From positions 2,108,001 through 2,172,000 of the forward strand of contig NZ_CP027869.1 of the NCBI RefSeq assembly GCF_005490985.1: a DNA stretch of 64,000 nt, read 5' to 3'. Origin of the DNA: Curtobacterium sp. SGAir0471. GTDB taxonomy: Bacteria > Actinomycetota > Actinomycetes > Actinomycetales > Microbacteriaceae. Positions 63,066 to 64,000 of this stretch are shown here, one piece after another (within the stretch, counting starts at the first letter, position 1; every line of letters starts with the position of its first letter). Below the pieces are notes generated by a model. It had not been told where the DNA came from. It saw only the letters and a list, made by a program, of their open reading frames with translations, and did not search any database. The translations under genes and the position numbers were made by a program.

Positions 63066-63136
63066 CCGCCGGTTGAAGCGGTGCCGCGAACGGGGGAAGA
63101 CCGATCGTTCCACCCCGACCGCGTCCCCCGCGCCGG

Positions 63137-63142
63137 TACGCT
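63137..63142 (+). promoter_or_regulatory. Candidate -10 (TACGCT) for the FAD enzyme
   Basis: TACGCT ends six bases before the GTG at 63149; leaderless pattern, 72 bases from the iron box. Confidence 0.4.
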
Positions 63143-63148
63143 CGCCGG

Positions 63149-64000
63149 GTGGACGTCGACACCGCGGGGCGGGGCGCGACCGTCGCCGTCGTCGGCGCCG
63201 GTCAGGCCGGCCTGTCCGCCGCCCACCACCTGCGCCGTCGGGGCTTCCGGGTCCTGCAGGGCACCGAGCCCGAGGGTGCGGTCGGCGGACGCTCCGTGGT
63301 CGTCCTCGACGCGAACGCACGGCCGGGAGGCGCGTGGCAGCACCGGTGGGCATCGCTGCGGATGGCGACGGTGAACGGCATCCACGACCTGCCGGGCATG
63401 CCGCTCCCACCCGTCGACCCCGCCGAAGCGGCCCGCTCCGCGGTCCCCCGCTACTTCGCCGCGTACGAGGCACACGAGGACCTCCCGGTGCTGCGCCCGG
63501 TCCGGGTCGGGTCGGTCGCCCCCGTCGACGACCGAGCCGACGGACCGCTCACGGTGACGACCGACCACGGCTCGTGGCGTGTGCGTGCGATCGTCAACGC
63601 GACCGGGACGTGGAACACGCCGGTCGTGCCCGACGTGCCCGGTGCCGCGACCTTCCTCGGCGAGCAACTCCACAGCCGCGAGTACGTCGACGCCGAGCAC
63701 TTCCGCGGGCGACGCGTGGCCGTCGTCGGCGGCGGCATCTCCGCCGTGCAGCTCCTCGACGAGATCAGCCTCGTCACCTCGACCGTCTGGTACACCCGCC
63801 GCGAGCCGGTCTTCCTGCCGGGTGACTTCGTCCACGAGGTCGACGGGGTCGACGTCGAGCGCCGGGTCGCCGACGACGTCCGGGCCGGACGGCCGCCCGC
63901 GAGCATCGTGTCCTACACGGGCCTGATCTGGACCGACGCCCTCCGTGCCGCCGCCCGACGCGGTGTGCTCGCGCGACGGCCGATGTTCACGCGGATCCGT
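63149..64000 (+). CDS. FAD-dependent monooxygenase/oxidoreductase (3' end outside window)
   Basis: 284 residues visible, no stop before the window end. N-terminal dinucleotide site VVGAGQAGLSAAHHLRRRG (about 14-32), FAD-proximal PGGAWQHRW (about 61-69), an ATG-like strand NATGTWNTPVVPDVPG and a second nucleotide site VVGGGISAVQLLDE. This is the layout of class B-type flavin monooxygenases and thioredoxin-reductase-like enzymes. The role is unknown; its position across the iron box suggests a link to iron, such as siderophore release or modification, but that is inference. Confidence 0.85.
   Translation, partial: MDVDTAGRGATVAVVGAGQAGLSAAHHLRRRGFRVLQGTEPEGAVGGRSVVVLDANARPGGAWQHRWASLRMATVNGIHDLPGMPLPPVDPAEAARSAVPRYFAAYEAHEDLPVLRPVRVGSVAPVDDRADGPLTVTTDHGSWRVRAIVNATGTWNTPVVPDVPGAATFLGEQLHSREYVDAEHFRGRRVAVVGGGISAVQLLDEISLVTSTVWYTRREPVFLPGDFVHEVDGVDVERRVADDVRAGRPPASIVSYTGLIWTDALRAAARRGVLARRPMFTRIR

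Noticed and set aside
63318..63345. CGGCCGGGAGGCGCGTGGCAG as another palindrome-family copy
   Set aside because: It encodes the conserved PGGAWQ motif of the flavoenzyme, and there is no complementary arm; similarity is coincidental.

Overview
The window is one continuous stretch of very GC-rich (about 70% or more by eye) actinobacterial chromosome. Lsr2, DUF2469, a DUF3515 lipoprotein, DivIVA-repeat proteins, DtxR-type iron control, many GTG starts and the gene order all fit the family Microbacteriaceae. A Curtobacterium-like organism is my best guess, but that is inference. No rRNA, tRNA, CRISPR array, insertion sequence or prophage was seen.

Layout. (a) 1-9.1 kb: the 3' part of the glycogen branching enzyme gene glgB; a thioredoxin-TPR chaperone behind a membrane protein with an internal lipobox; a 613-residue polar-growth-type coiled coil; a hydrolase / zinc-ribbon / lytic transglycosylase group; and a DivIVA-repeat protein. 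(b) 9.2-13.5 kb: rpsB-tsf-pyrH-frr-cdsA. (c) 13.8-16.2 kb: a sugar-porter MFS transporter and an M23-like protein. (d) 16.3-26.5 kb: the conserved actinobacterial run rpsP-khpA-rimM-trmD / rplS / lepB-rnhB / DUF2469 / lsr2 / yraN-comM-dprA-xerC, with a stand-alone map gene inserted. (e) 26.6-36 kb: a dienoyl-CoA-reductase-like flavoenzyme, a YbdK-type ligase, ffh, lipB-lipA, ftsY and a TerC-family exporter under a yybP-ykoY (Mn2+) riboswitch. (f) 36-47.8 kb: smc-mutM-rnc-rpmF-DUF177, coaD, recG, rsmD, thiL and DUF3515. (g) 47.8-54.3 kb: leuC-leuD-murA-plsC-gpsA and ddl. (h) 54.5-57.7 kb: a FUSC-family membrane protein, a histidine phosphatase, a tandem fluC/crcB fluoride-channel pair and RidA. 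(i) 57.7-64 kb: a three-gene NRPS-independent siderophore operon (decarboxylase, N6-hydroxylase, and one protein joining acyltransferase and synthetase) behind a near-perfect DtxR iron box, diverging from an FAD monooxygenase cut by the window end.

How the genes are organised. Most of the window is house-keeping: translation, SRP secretion, phospholipid head-group synthesis, peptidoglycan precursors, lipoylation, leucine synthesis and chromosome structure. Genes within operons overlap by the ATGA, GTGA or TGATG patterns. Many first genes lack a Shine-Dalgarno and instead carry a TANNNT hexamer 6-9 bases before the start codon, which suggests widespread leaderless transcription.

The most interesting non-coding signals are: a family of near-perfect 38-48 bp palindromes that lies between most convergent gene pairs but also has one copy in a divergent promoter region and one half-copy inside a coding sequence; the Mn2+ riboswitch, whose P1 3' strand can pair equally well with a second copy of the P1 5' strand that contains the terC ribosome binding site; a duplicated 60-base element carrying two palindromes at 46 kb, with a diverged third copy at 15.4 kb; and the iron box that contains the promoter of an apparently leaderless siderophore gene.
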